A stretch of 56,778 nt of DNA from Aldersonia kunmingensis (GCF_001646865.1 NZ_LRRB01000198.1:1-56778), one strand, 5' to 3'. Shown: positions 26,784 to 36,230, counted from the first letter of the stretch. Notes: a model not told the origin generated them from the sequence alone. Numbers and translations are program-made.

Positions 26784-27653
26784 ATGTCAACGGTGAACCC
26801 CGCGCATGAGGCGCGGCCTACCCCGATCGCGACGTCCGAGTCCGCTTCACGGATCGTCCGAGAGAACTTCGCGAGCACCCTCACTTCCGCATTGCGGACG
26901 TTCGGCCGGGTGGTGGACCTGGCCCAGGAGACAATTCGCGGCACCGTCACCGACGTGCTGGCCCGCCGCTTCCAAGGGCGCGAAATGCTCCGGCAGGCCT
27001 GGTATCTCATCACCGTGACGGCCATCCCAGCCATCCTCATGGCAGTGCCATTCGGCGTCGTGGTATCGGTGCAGGTGGGCAATCTGATCCACCAACTCGG
27101 CGCCGACTCGATGATCGGGGCCGCCGGCGGACTTGGCGTGATCCAGCAGGGTGCGCCCATCGCCACCGGACTACTTCTCGGCGGCGCCGGTGCCTCGGCC
27201 ATCGCGTCGGACCTCGGTGCACGGACGATCCGTGAGGAGATAGACGCGCTGCGCACGATGGGGATCAATCCTGTTCACCGACTGGTGATTCCGCGGGTAT
27301 GGGCGATGATGCTCGTCGCTCCCCTGGTGAACATACTGATCGTTTTCGTCGGCATCATCGCCGGATACGCGGTCGCCATCGGCCCGCAGGGCGTCACACC
27401 CGGCAGTTACTGGGCCACCTTCGGGTCTTTCACAGTCGTCGCGGACGTCTGGTTGTCATTGATGAAGGCGATGCTCTTCGGATTCATCGTGGTGATCATT
27501 GCCTGCCAGCGAGGACTCGAGGCAAAGGGCGGGCCGCGCGGTGTGGCCGACGGCGTCAACGCCGCGGTAGTCCTGTCGGTCGCCGCGATCATCGTCGTCA
27601 ACATGGTCATCACCCAGGTCGTGACCATGTTCCTACCGGTACGGGTGGCGTAA
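26784..27653 (+). CDS. yrbEA: YrbE-type Mce transporter permease A
   Basis: One of two MlaE-like inner-membrane permeases of a Mce lipid importer. About 289 residues with five or six helices. The family-typical motifs are QVGNLIHQLGADSMIGAAGG, ASAIASDLGARTIREEIDALRTMGI (the EExDAL coupling helix that contacts the MceG ATPase) and the terminal ITQVVTMFLPVRVA. The ATG at 26784 is used; a TTG at 26769 is an alternative. It overlaps the next gene (TAATG). It opens an eight-gene yrbEAB-mceABCDEF operon. Confidence 0.93.
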   Translation: MSTVNPAHEARPTPIATSESASRIVRENFASTLTSALRTFGRVVDLAQETIRGTVTDVLARRFQGREMLRQAWYLITVTAIPAILMAVPFGVVVSVQVGNLIHQLGADSMIGAAGGLGVIQQGAPIATGLLLGGAGASAIASDLGARTIREEIDALRTMGINPVHRLVIPRVWAMMLVAPLVNILIVFVGIIAGYAVAIGPQGVTPGSYWATFGSFTVVADVWLSLMKAMLFGFIVVIIACQRGLEAKGGPRGVADGVNAAVVLSVAAIIVVNMVITQVVTMFLPVRVA

Positions 27654-28519
27654 TGACACCGAGCGCACACGCACCCTTCGGACTGCGCAGCCTCAGCGGC
27701 TGGGCCCGCCCGCTCCGAATCTTCACCGCGCCTGTCGAGGCGGTCGGGTTCGCTGCGAGTTTCACCTGGGAGGCCTTGGCGGCCATACCTTTCACACTTC
27801 GGCGCTACCGCAGTCAGACCGTGAAGACCATCACGGATATGACCTGGGGCCGCGGCTCGGTAATCGTCGGAGGTGGAACGGTCCCCGTTCTCGTGGTGCT
27901 CGGTATCGCGATCGGCGCCGGTATCGGCATCCAGACCTTTTCGGCACTGAACATGCTCGGCCTCGGACCCGTGACGGGCGTGGTGTCCGCGTTCGCGAAC
28001 ACCCGCGAATTGGCCCCGATCGTCGCCGCAATCGGATTCGCCGCACAGGCCGGCTGCCGGATGACGGCGGAGATCGGTGCGATGCGGATATCCGAGGAGA
28101 TCGACGCGATCGAGTCGCTCGGCCTTCGTTCGGTCCCCTTCGTGGTCACCACCCGCGTCATCGCCGGCGCGGTCGCAATCGTGCCGACGTTCATCATCGC
28201 GCTGATCCTGAGTTACCTGGCGTGTTCAGCGGTCGTCGTGCTGGTTCACGGCCAGGCCTCGGGCGTATACGACCACTACTTCTACCAATTCACGAGTGCC
28301 TACGACCTGCTCGCGGCAGTGATCAAGATCCTCGTGTTCGGTGTCGCGATCATCCTGATCCATTGTTACTACGGCTTCTTCGCCACGGGCGGCCCCGAGG
28401 GCGTGGGCCGGGCGTCCGGGCGGGCAGTGCGAACCAGCTTCGTCGCCATCATCGTCCTCGACATGGTGATGACCATCCTGCTCTGGGGCGTCAACTCGTC
28501 GATCGAATTCACCGGGTGA
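27653..28519 (+). CDS. yrbEB: YrbE-type Mce transporter permease B
   Basis: The second permease of the Mce complex, 288 residues, with the same fold. TRELAPIVAAIGFAAQAGCRMTAEIGAMRISEEIDAIESLG carries the conserved Glu/Asp coupling helix (key residues EE-x-DA), followed by hydrophobic helices to the C-terminus. The start ATG at 27653 overlaps the stop of yrbEA. Together with yrbEA and a MceG ATPase encoded elsewhere, it would form the energised core of the importer. Confidence 0.93.
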   Translation: MTPSAHAPFGLRSLSGWARPLRIFTAPVEAVGFAASFTWEALAAIPFTLRRYRSQTVKTITDMTWGRGSVIVGGGTVPVLVVLGIAIGAGIGIQTFSALNMLGLGPVTGVVSAFANTRELAPIVAAIGFAAQAGCRMTAEIGAMRISEEIDAIESLGLRSVPFVVTTRVIAGAVAIVPTFIIALILSYLACSAVVVLVHGQASGVYDHYFYQFTSAYDLLAAVIKILVFGVAIILIHCYYGFFATGGPEGVGRASGRAVRTSFVAIIVLDMVMTILLWGVNSSIEFTG

Positions 28520-28523
28520 TCGG

Positions 28524-29573
28524 ATGCGCGACTACTCGATGCCAGGTACTTCGGTCGGCCGAAAGGGCGCCCTCATCGTCGGGTCGGCGCTGCTGATCGG
28601 CGCGCTGGTCAGCGTGGTGGCAGTTAACGCGTCCACTGGCGGGAACAACGACGATCAGCTGACCGTCAGCCTGCACACCGAACAGATCGGTGAGGGAATC
28701 GTTACGGGCACCAAGGTTCGACTCGACGGGGTCAAGGTCGGCGAGGTCGCGAAGATCTCCAGCTCCGAACTGGGTAGGCAAATGATCGAGCTCGATCTCG
28801 ATCGAGACCAGACCGCAGCGCTCACAGACGAATTGAACGTGGACTACGCACCGGCAAACCTGTTCGGCATCAGCGCGGTCGTGCTGAAGCGTTCCGATGC
28901 CGGGGCGTTACTGCAGGACAACGAGACGATCGACCTGACGGGACCGAACGCCGACAGGGTCGGCAACTTCACGTTGGCAAGGCTGCTGCGAATGGTCACT
29001 TCGACGTCGGTCAATGTGCTCACACCGCAGCTCACCGACTTGCTGACGAAGTCGGCCGACGACCTGCAACAGTTCACACCGTTCCTCGAGTCGGTCGTGG
29101 TGCTCAGTCGGACGGTCGCCGAAACACAGCGGTACCTGCCCTCGTTCCTGATCGGCGAATATGCTTCGTTCCTCTACGGATTGGGCGCGTACACCTCGGG
29201 CACGCTCGGTCTGGTGAACGAGGTCATGAACATCGACATCCTGCGGTACCAACGAGACAAATTCGACGCCACCATCGCCATGATGGGAAAGGGTGCACTG
29301 CCCGCATTCGGTCGAATCGGCATCGTGAGTGGCGAATACACCAAGGGATCCACCGACAGTCTCACCCCGTTGCTCGAGGCAATGGTGGCGACGATGCCGA
29401 ATCCGGCCCGGTCGACCGCACAGTTCGATGAATTGCTCGACCGCGTCGACCGCACCTTCAGCGACGGTCCGAACGGGCCGCAGGTCAATCTGGAACTCAC
29501 CTTGCAAGGTGTTCCCGGTCTTGCGGTTCCGCTGCTCGGGCTGTTGCCGTCGATGCCCGGGGGGCCGCGATGA
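28524..29573 (+). CDS. mceA: MceA family protein
   Basis: A 349-residue substrate-conducting subunit of the Mce complex, anchored by an N-terminal helix (ALIVGSALLIGALVSVVAV, about 16-34). The MCE/MlaD domain follows, with EGIVTGTKVRLDGVKVGEV (about 57-75). A long helical region that builds the periplasmic tube follows. It starts 4 bp after yrbEB and overlaps mceB by ATGA. The C-terminus is short and ends in a Leu/Pro-rich segment. Confidence 0.92.
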   Translation: MRDYSMPGTSVGRKGALIVGSALLIGALVSVVAVNASTGGNNDDQLTVSLHTEQIGEGIVTGTKVRLDGVKVGEVAKISSSELGRQMIELDLDRDQTAALTDELNVDYAPANLFGISAVVLKRSDAGALLQDNETIDLTGPNADRVGNFTLARLLRMVTSTSVNVLTPQLTDLLTKSADDLQQFTPFLESVVVLSRTVAETQRYLPSFLIGEYASFLYGLGAYTSGTLGLVNEVMNIDILRYQRDKFDATIAMMGKGALPAFGRIGIVSGEYTKGSTDSLTPLLEAMVATMPNPARSTAQFDELLDRVDRTFSDGPNGPQVNLELTLQGVPGLAVPLLGLLPSMPGGPR

Positions 29574-30577
29574 CCAAGCTCTCCATCCGCGGAACCGCAG
29601 TACGCCTGAGCATCTTCGCCGCTGCCATGTTCGCGCTGCTTTTCATTGTCGTACAGGCGATCCAGCGGCCCGTGCAGGGCGAGACCGATACCTACCACGC
29701 GACCTTTACCGACGTGAACGGACTGAAGACCGGCGACGACATCAGGATGTATGGGGTCCAGGTCGGCAAAGTGCGCGAGATCGAACTCGAAAATGCCCAG
29801 GCAAGTGTGGAATTCACCGTCCTGAAAAGTCGGCCGATCTACGACTCCAGCGTGCTGGCGATCCGGTACCAGTCATTGACAGGGCAGCGCTATATCGACG
29901 TCCGCCAGCCGACCGATCCGGGCAATCCACTACCGGCGGAGGCGACGATCCCAACGGATCACACGGTGCCCTCGTTCGACATCACCCAATTGTTCAACGG
30001 CCTGGAGCCGATACTCTCCGAAATTTCACCCGGTGCGCTGAACCATTTCACGGAAAGCGTGCTCGCCACGATCGAGGGCAACGGTTCGGGAATCGGTCCC
30101 GCGCTGGACGCGGTCGAACAGTTGAGTCGGTACGTCTCCGACCGGCAGTTCGTCATTTCCACGCTCGTGTCCAACCTCGCGACCATCTCCGATCAGATCC
30201 AAGGAAAGTCACCATATTTGGTGATCCTCCTGCAGGGTATCGCCGACGTGTTCACCGAGTTCGAATCCCAGATCGACGGACTCATCGAATTCGCGATGGC
30301 AGCGCCATCGACCATGGGACCGCTCAACAGCATCATGCGCACACTCGGATTCACCGAAACCAACAACCCCGACCTGCGCCGCCTGTTCCCGGATCCCGAC
30401 GAGGCAGTTGCCACCCTCGCCAGGCTTCCCGCCCTGCTCCAGGCGATGGCCGCGACGATCCCGGAGCCGATGCCCGCCGGTCAGCTCAACCTGACGTGTT
30501 CGAAGGGCGCGGCTACGGTCCCCGGCGAGTTTCAGGTTCTCATTGCCGGGCAAAGGATCTCGATTTGCAACCCATGA
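29570..30577 (+). CDS. mceB: MceB family protein
   Basis: A 335-residue protein with an N-terminal membrane helix (about 11-30), then the MCE domain DVNGLKTGDDIRMYGVQVGKVREIEL (key residues G-x-D-x-R and GVQVGKV). A helical region (LFNGLEPILSEISPGALN) and a C-terminal domain with two Cys (LTCSKG...ISICNP), as usual for MceB, complete it. Start and stop overlap both neighbours by ATGA, indicating coupled translation of the hexamer subunits. Confidence 0.92.
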   Translation: MTKLSIRGTAVRLSIFAAAMFALLFIVVQAIQRPVQGETDTYHATFTDVNGLKTGDDIRMYGVQVGKVREIELENAQASVEFTVLKSRPIYDSSVLAIRYQSLTGQRYIDVRQPTDPGNPLPAEATIPTDHTVPSFDITQLFNGLEPILSEISPGALNHFTESVLATIEGNGSGIGPALDAVEQLSRYVSDRQFVISTLVSNLATISDQIQGKSPYLVILLQGIADVFTEFESQIDGLIEFAMAAPSTMGPLNSIMRTLGFTETNNPDLRRLFPDPDEAVATLARLPALLQAMAATIPEPMPAGQLNLTCSKGAATVPGEFQVLIAGQRISICNP

Positions 30578-31647
30578 CGAACGACCCGATGGGACCCCTC
30601 ACCGCGCAGCCGAGTCGCCGCGGGAGATTCGGGCGCAGCTCGGGCACGAAGCCCCGCCTCCGATGGACACAAGTCGCGGAGGACCGCCGGCAACTCCGGC
30701 TCGGTATCGCCGGCGCGCTCTTCCTGGCAATGCTCGTGGTCGTGACCGGAGTCTTGTACGCGCTGCCGATCGGGAAGTCCACTTACGCAGCCGATCTCAC
30801 TGAGGTTCAGGGGCTTCAGAAGGGCGCCGAGGTGCGGCTGGCGGGGGTCACCGTCGGCAAGGTCACTGGCCTCGAGCTGCAACCCGAGCGGGTCCGAATG
30901 AGCTTTACCGTCAATGACGACGTGTTCGTCGGGGACCAGACCACGCTCGACGTCCGGATGCTCACCCTGGTAGGCGGAAAATACGTGGCGTTGGTGCCTG
31001 CGGGCACTGAGCCTCTCGGGTCGAAAGTCATTCCATCCGAAAATGTTCGGCTGCCCTACAGCCTTGTGCGCACTTTGCAGGACGCCGCTCGGCCGATCTC
31101 CGAAGTCAACGGCTCGACGCTGCGCGAGAACGTGACACAGCTGCAGACCGCACTCGACAAGAGCCCCGACTCGCTGCGACAGATAGGCAGCGCGGTGGAG
31201 TCGCTCGTCGTGACGCTCGATAGGCAGAACGCCGAAGTGTCTCGGGCCCTTGCGGTTTCCGACGAGTACCTGACCGCCCTGAACCGCAGTAAGTCTCTCT
31301 TGGGCACCTTCCTCCGCAAGCTCGGGGGGATGCAGGTCCTCGCCCTCTCGAAGCAGGCCGAGATCGAGCTGTCGATGAAGGTTACCGCCGAATTGCTTGC
31401 GCGGCTGGCTGCGATCGAACCGACATGGCGCGAGTCGATGCAGCCGGTCCTGCACCAGCTGACCCTCGCGGGCCCGCAGATGCAGGAGCTGTCGAACAAA
31501 CTCGGTGCTCAGGCCAACGAGTTGCAAGCGCTTCGCGATCGCCTCCTGGGCGCGGTCTCGGACGAAGGCGGCATCCAGCTCGACCAGTCGGACGTCGCTC
31601 TCTTCGCACCGAGCGTCTGTGTGCCGGTTCCGGGGAGGGGGTGCTGA
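30574..31647 (+). CDS. mceC: MceC family protein
   Basis: A 357-residue subunit. A cytoplasmic Arg/Ser-rich N-terminus of about 45 residues precedes the membrane helix (LGIAGALFLAMLVVVTGVLYALP). The MCE domain contains LQKGAEVRLAGVTVGKVTGL. The helical region follows and the C-terminus ends in VCVPVPGRGC. The ATG at 30574 overlaps the mceB stop. It is followed 3 bp later by mceD. Confidence 0.91.
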   Translation: MTNDPMGPLTAQPSRRGRFGRSSGTKPRLRWTQVAEDRRQLRLGIAGALFLAMLVVVTGVLYALPIGKSTYAADLTEVQGLQKGAEVRLAGVTVGKVTGLELQPERVRMSFTVNDDVFVGDQTTLDVRMLTLVGGKYVALVPAGTEPLGSKVIPSENVRLPYSLVRTLQDAARPISEVNGSTLRENVTQLQTALDKSPDSLRQIGSAVESLVVTLDRQNAEVSRALAVSDEYLTALNRSKSLLGTFLRKLGGMQVLALSKQAEIELSMKVTAELLARLAAIEPTWRESMQPVLHQLTLAGPQMQELSNKLGAQANELQALRDRLLGAVSDEGGIQLDQSDVALFAPSVCVPVPGRGC

Positions 31648-31650
31648 ATC

Positions 31651-32742
31651 ATGAAGGGGTTCCTGGCATCACGAGGCCTGGTATCCGTGGTCGGCGCGTT
31701 GGTTGTCGCCGCACTTGCCGTGGTGGCGTACTTCGTCGTCATCAATCCCGTCGAGAGAACCAACGCGTATTGCGCGATCATGCCCGACGCGATCGGGCTT
31801 TATCCGGGCAACCACGTGACCATGCGAGGGATGCCGGTCGGCTCGGTCACCAGCATCGAACCCGAGGGAGCGGGTGTCCGCGTCGATTTCGACATGTCCG
31901 CGAAGTATCCGCTCACGGGCGACGTGATGGCGACGACGGTCGCCGAAACACTGGTGGCCGACCGCAATCTGGCGGTGGTCGGCGACGTCACCTCACCCCA
32001 GGAGTGGCCGGGCGACACCTGCATTACCAAGACATTTACGCCGAAGAGCATCACCGAAACACTCGCCGCGTTCTCCAAGCTGTCACAGGAACTCAGCGGC
32101 GACGACGATGCGAACAACCAGCGAATCCGTCAGAGCATCGAAGCCGTTGACGTCGCGACATCGGGCACGGCACCGCGTCTGAACGCTCTCATCAATCGAC
32201 TCGCCGATGTGCTTCGCAGTCCGAACGCCGCGATCGGGCACATCGGGGCGCTGGTCGATTCGACCGGGTCGCTCGCCAATTCCATCGCGGCAAACTGGGG
32301 CGATATCAAGATCGCGCTGGTGAATTCCGGTCCTGGTATCGCGCTGATCAACCAAGTCTGGGACGAGGCCACGAAGACGACGGACTCGATGATCGTCCTG
32401 TTCCCGTGGTTCAACAGCATCACTCGCGAGTACGGCCGGCCCATCCTCGCCGGGCTCGATTCCTCAGCTCCATCTCTCAGCATGCTTGCGGCGCAGGTCG
32501 GCACGCTCGAGCAGCTCATCTCGATGGTGCCGTCGATCGCCAACGCCTTCGAGCAGGTGAGCGACCCGCAGACCGGACGCCTGCAGGTCACCTACGCGTC
32601 GCCGAAGGTGGCGCTGCCGGTCGCCACATCCGCCGCGGTCTGTACGGCGATCAACGGCGTGGCTCCCGGACAGTGCGGCCACAACGGCCTCGCGCAGGTG
32701 GATCTCGTGCCCTTGGTCCTCGGATTGGCAGGCGCGCAATGA
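31651..32742 (+). CDS. mceD: MceD family protein
   Basis: A 363-residue subunit with an N-terminal anchor (VSVVGALVVAALAVVAYFVVI), Cys in NAYCAIMPDAIGLYPGNHVTMRG, and the MCE motif GMPVGSV. The long helical region and a Cys pair near the C-terminus (AAVCTAINGVAPGQCGHNG) fit MceD. It overlaps mceE by ATGA. A typical mceD could extend farther; this one is of ordinary to short length. Confidence 0.9.
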   Translation: MKGFLASRGLVSVVGALVVAALAVVAYFVVINPVERTNAYCAIMPDAIGLYPGNHVTMRGMPVGSVTSIEPEGAGVRVDFDMSAKYPLTGDVMATTVAETLVADRNLAVVGDVTSPQEWPGDTCITKTFTPKSITETLAAFSKLSQELSGDDDANNQRIRQSIEAVDVATSGTAPRLNALINRLADVLRSPNAAIGHIGALVDSTGSLANSIAANWGDIKIALVNSGPGIALINQVWDEATKTTDSMIVLFPWFNSITREYGRPILAGLDSSAPSLSMLAAQVGTLEQLISMVPSIANAFEQVSDPQTGRLQVTYASPKVALPVATSAAVCTAINGVAPGQCGHNGLAQVDLVPLVLGLAGAQ

Positions 32743-33797
32743 CAACCGCGCGCGTCACCCGCGCCCTCGCCGTGACGGCAATCGTCACCGTCCTCGCTGG
32801 CTGCGGATTCAATCCGGCGGACGTGCCGGTTCCGGGATCGTCGACGAGCGGTCCGACGTACCGCGTCCGGATCGAGTTCGCCAACGCGCTGAATCTGCCC
32901 GACCAGGCGAAGGTCATCGCGAACGGTGCGCGCATCGGCACGCTCCGCGAGGTGTCGGTTGTCGAGCCGACGGCGGGACAGCCCGGTCACGTAATTGCCG
33001 ACATCGATATCGACGACGATGTCCGACTGCCTGCCGACACGACCGCGCAGTTACGTCAGAACACCCTGCTCGGCGACATTTTCATCGGCCTCGACACCCC
33101 CGCCGGCGATGCCGCCGCGACCATTCCGGATAACGGGACCATTCCGCTGCAGCAGACCGAACCGGCCACCCAGGTCGAGGATCTGATGGCAACGGTGTCG
33201 ACATTCGTGACCGGGGGCGCGTTCCAGCGATTCCAGGACATCGTCGACAGCACCAACTCGATCATGCCGGAAGACCCGGTGCAGACCCGACAGATCTTCG
33301 ACACCCTCGGCCAGGACACCCGGGACTTGGCAAACAACCTCAACACCGTCGACGCACTTCTCACCGCGGTCGAGACCGATCTGCACGCGGCGCTCGACAA
33401 CCCCGACGCGATTGCGACCATCCTCTCCGAGCGCGGCGCCGCCGAGATTCCCGTCGATGCGAACTCGCTGGTGCAGGTTCTTGGCATCATCGGGGGCCTG
33501 GGCATCATCGCCGAGTCGATCCAATGGATGGCGCCGTTCCTGGCGCAGGCGGACGCGGCCACTCAGGCCTTCGCTCCGCTGCTGCTGGGTAATCAGCCGC
33601 TCGACACGAGCTCGCCTTCGAACATGAAGCGTATCCAAAGCTTGTTGCGCGACAAGATCATTCCGTTCGCGGAAGGTGGTCCGACGGTGAACATCAAACG
33701 CGTCCAGGTCGAGCCGGCTCCGGGCCAGCCGGTAGCGCGAGACATCCAGGTCGACCAGATCGTCGACGTACTGCGGATGATCGGAATAGTTCGATGA
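32739..33797 (+). CDS. mceE: MceE family lipoprotein
   Basis: A 352-residue subunit with a lipoprotein signal: AVTAIVTVLAGCGFNPADVP, where LAGC is the lipobox and Cys22 would be lipidated. The MCE domain follows (LPDQAKVIANGARIGTLREV), then the tube-forming helices. MceE proteins are the lipoprotein member (LprK-like) of the hexamer, which agrees with its position fifth in the operon. It overlaps mceF by ATGA. Confidence 0.92.
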   Translation: MTTARVTRALAVTAIVTVLAGCGFNPADVPVPGSSTSGPTYRVRIEFANALNLPDQAKVIANGARIGTLREVSVVEPTAGQPGHVIADIDIDDDVRLPADTTAQLRQNTLLGDIFIGLDTPAGDAAATIPDNGTIPLQQTEPATQVEDLMATVSTFVTGGAFQRFQDIVDSTNSIMPEDPVQTRQIFDTLGQDTRDLANNLNTVDALLTAVETDLHAALDNPDAIATILSERGAAEIPVDANSLVQVLGIIGGLGIIAESIQWMAPFLAQADAATQAFAPLLLGNQPLDTSSPSNMKRIQSLLRDKIIPFAEGGPTVNIKRVQVEPAPGQPVARDIQVDQIVDVLRMIGIVR

Positions 33798-34771
33798 ACA
33801 GAGTCGGCACGATCGCCTCGCTGGGCGCCATAGTGGCCATCCTCGTCGTCGGCGTCACCTATCTCGCGCTCGGCGTAGCCAAGGTGTCGTGGCCCGGGAA
33901 CTCGGATATCAACGCCTCAATGGTGTTGTCCGACTCCGGCGGGCTGGTGCCGCGGTCCAAGGTACTGCTGTCCGGCATCGAGGTCGGCCGCGTCGCGGAC
34001 GTCCGCCACGGCGGCGAGCAAGTCACGATCGACCTTCGGCTCGACGACAAATACCGGATTCCTGCGGCAAGCGAGGCACGGATCGAAAGTCTTTCCGGGT
34101 TGGGCGAGCCGTACCTCCAGTTCGTGCCGGCCGGCACCGCGGGCCCCTACATTGAAGATGGGCAATTGCTCGGCGCCAACCAGGTCAGTCTTCCCGCCTC
34201 AATGCCTGAGGTCGCCCAACAGTCGACCGCGCTTCTGCAGCAGGTTAATCCGGACACGATCAATTCCGTGGTGGCGACCTTTTCGAACGCGTTGACCGGT
34301 ACCGAAGCCGTGATCCCACAAATTGCCCGATCCACCGATCTCCTCGCCGCGGCGCTGCTGAGTCGCACGGACGTGATTCGTAACCTCCTGCTCGATCTCC
34401 AGCGCAACGCGACCGACATGTCCTGGGCAGGTCCAGCCCTTGCCGAATCCGCCGCTCCCTGGCGGGCGTTCGGCCCGAAGACCGCAACCGCGATCGTTGG
34501 GTTCGGCCGAATGATCGCGATCGGAGATACGCCGAGTGACTACCTCATAGATCGGCCCAATGACGTCGGCCTGATCCCGTTCCTCGATCAGACATCCGAT
34601 CGGCTTCAGAAGATCGGCCCCGATCTGCTGAAACTGACCCCGGTGATGGAGCCGCTCATCGAGCAGAACGTCAAGCTGGTCCAACAGCTTGATTTGGGGG
34701 CGCTCATCGAACAGGCATTGAACGCAACCAGCGAAGACGGCACATTGCGTCTGCAGATTCAGGTCAAATAG
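33794..34771 (+). CDS. mceF: MceF family protein
   Basis: The 325-residue sixth subunit. It has an N-terminal helix (IASLGAIVAILVVGVTYLAL), the MCE domain LVPRSKVLLSGIEVGRVADV, the conserved SLSGLGEPYLQFVP segment and a helical region (NPDTINSVVATFSNAL). It ends in a short tail, LRLQIQVK. The six subunits should form one heterohexameric channel across the periplasm to the YrbEA/B permeases. Confidence 0.92.
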   Translation: MNRVGTIASLGAIVAILVVGVTYLALGVAKVSWPGNSDINASMVLSDSGGLVPRSKVLLSGIEVGRVADVRHGGEQVTIDLRLDDKYRIPAASEARIESLSGLGEPYLQFVPAGTAGPYIEDGQLLGANQVSLPASMPEVAQQSTALLQQVNPDTINSVVATFSNALTGTEAVIPQIARSTDLLAAALLSRTDVIRNLLLDLQRNATDMSWAGPALAESAAPWRAFGPKTATAIVGFGRMIAIGDTPSDYLIDRPNDVGLIPFLDQTSDRLQKIGPDLLKLTPVMEPLIEQNVKLVQQLDLGALIEQALNATSEDGTLRLQIQVK

Positions 34772-34814
34772 TCGAACAGTCCGTCGTGCCAATCGAGAAT
34801 CGTGGGGGATTCAC

Positions 34815-35435
34815 ATGGCTTCAGACACCGCATCGGAAACGACTGACAACGAGACCACGGCAGCAGTCGATTCCGAGCGCGAGAGTCCACCGGAAAAGAC
34901 TCGCGAAAGCCGCAGTGCCGTATCGGTGCCGGTGTCCACGATCGTCGCCGGATCAATCGCCGCAATCGCCGTCCTCATTGCCATCGTGCTCGGCGTGCTG
35001 TTGTGGATGGCCCGCAGCGATATCGCCGACACAGACGCGAAGGCCGCCGACGATCAGCACGCCGAACAGGTCGCCACTGACTACGCGGTCGGCGCCGCAA
35101 CCATCGACTTCAAGGACTTCGACAGCTGGGTCGGACGGCTCAAGGCCGGTACCGCTCCCGAACTGGCGAACAAGTTCGACGCCACGGGTCCGAAACTGGA
35201 AGGGATTCTCACGCCCTTGCAGTGGACCTCCACGGCGACGCCCATCGCCGCAAAGGTCGAGTCGACGGACGGCGGAATCTACAAGGTCGACGTGTTCGTC
35301 AATGTGTCGTCGACGAATGCGCAGAACCCCGAGGGTGCACAGACGACGGTGACCTACAACGTCACCCTCGACAAGGACGCCGACTGGAAAATCACCGATG
35401 TCGGAGGCGTAAACGCAGCGCTCCCAACCAAGTGA
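34815..35435 (+). CDS. mas: Mce-associated membrane protein
   Basis: A 206-residue protein with an acidic/Ser-rich N-terminus, one membrane helix (STIVAGSIAAIAVLIAIVLGVLLWM, about 52-76) and an extracytoplasmic NTF2-like domain (DYAVGAATIDFKDFDSWVGRLKAGTAPELANKF). This is the Mas/Mam family that follows mce operons and stabilises the transporter. It begins 43 bp after mceF, probably in the same transcript, and is convergent with a TetR gene. Confidence 0.85.
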   Translation: MASDTASETTDNETTAAVDSERESPPEKTRESRSAVSVPVSTIVAGSIAAIAVLIAIVLGVLLWMARSDIADTDAKAADDQHAEQVATDYAVGAATIDFKDFDSWVGRLKAGTAPELANKFDATGPKLEGILTPLQWTSTATPIAAKVESTDGGIYKVDVFVNVSSTNAQNPEGAQTTVTYNVTLDKDADWKITDVGGVNAALPTK

Positions 35436-35464
35436 GTTGAGGGTGAAATCGCTTTGGGCTGTGA

Positions 35465-35496
35465 CTATTTAAGGGCAGGGCTATTTAAGGGCAGGG
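35465..35496. repeat. 16-bp tandem duplication at the tetR 3' end
   Basis: CTATTTAAGGGCAGGG occurs twice in succession (35465-35480 and 35481-35496). A further CTATT starts the TetR gene's last codons, so TAG stop triplets repeat on the minus strand. It looks like a recent replication-slippage duplication between the convergent mas and tetR genes. Confidence 0.8.
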
Positions 35497-36183
35497 CTAT
35501 TCCGGCGTCGCCATGGCGGCGATCATGCCGGGCACCGCACCCGCTAGCGGCGCATCGAAATCGATGTCGAGGCCGGCTTCGCGACCAGCGAGCTCGGTGA
35601 TCGCCCGAACCGCGGGTTCGACATGCGCGACAAAGGAATCCACCGGATCGGGGCCGGATTCGCCGTTCATCCACCAGTCCGCTGCACCGGTGACGACGCC
35701 GACGACCATTCCGGCGTAGAGGTGGACGTTGTGGGACCGTCCACCGGCAGCCTCCAGCACTGTCGAGAGAATCTTCGCGATTTCATTCGCGATCGCCCGC
35801 GAGTTCTCCAACGCGTGACCACCCGGCGAGTCGATGCCGAAGAGTAGGAATTTGAAGACGTTGGGGTGGCCGATGATCAGCGCGGCGTACCCGGTGAGCG
35901 CGACGTTCACCAACTCCCCGACCGTGCCGACCGACGCCTGCCGCGCCTTCACCAACTCGCCGATCACGTCTTCCTTGGCTTGGTCGGCGATGGCCGATGC
36001 CAAATCGGCCTTGTCCTTGAAGAACCGGTAAATCGTCGGCTTCGGTACCTTCGCCTCCGCCGCGATCTCGCGCATGCTGACCTGCGGTCCGATTCGTTCG
36101 ATCGCGCGCATTGCGGACTGGGCCAGTTGGCGGCGCATCTCCACGCGGTGTCCGGCCCATCGCTCGGTCCGCGCGTCCGCCAC
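35497..36183 (-). CDS. TetR-family regulator, probable controller of the mce/oxygenase regulon
   Basis: A 228-residue repressor. Its HTH is VSMREIAAEAKVPKPTIYRFFKDK (about 36-59), followed by a ligand-binding domain with Trp-rich GAADWWMNG. The GTG at 36183 has GGAGG five bases upstream; a TTG farther out (36222) is less likely. A perfect dyad lies 48 bp upstream, and related dyads precede the mce operon and the oxygenase genes, so it is the natural candidate for their repressor. The inducer is unknown, perhaps the imported substrate or its CoA ester. Confidence 0.85.
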   Translation of the reverse strand: MADARTERWAGHRVEMRRQLAQSAMRAIERIGPQVSMREIAAEAKVPKPTIYRFFKDKADLASAIADQAKEDVIGELVKARQASVGTVGELVNVALTGYAALIIGHPNVFKFLLFGIDSPGGHALENSRAIANEIAKILSTVLEAAGGRSHNVHLYAGMVVGVVTGAADWWMNGESGPDPVDSFVAHVEPAVRAITELAGREAGLDIDFDAPLAGAVPGMIAAMATPE

Positions 36184-36230
36184 CACAACCTCCAGGCCTG
36201 CTGAGCTCGCCGAATAGAACAAAAGAACCT

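Noticed and set aside
36214-36228. TAGAACAAAAGAACC as a KstR-type sterol operator.
   Set aside because: The AGAAC units are direct, not inverted; the KstR site needs an AAC...GTT dyad.
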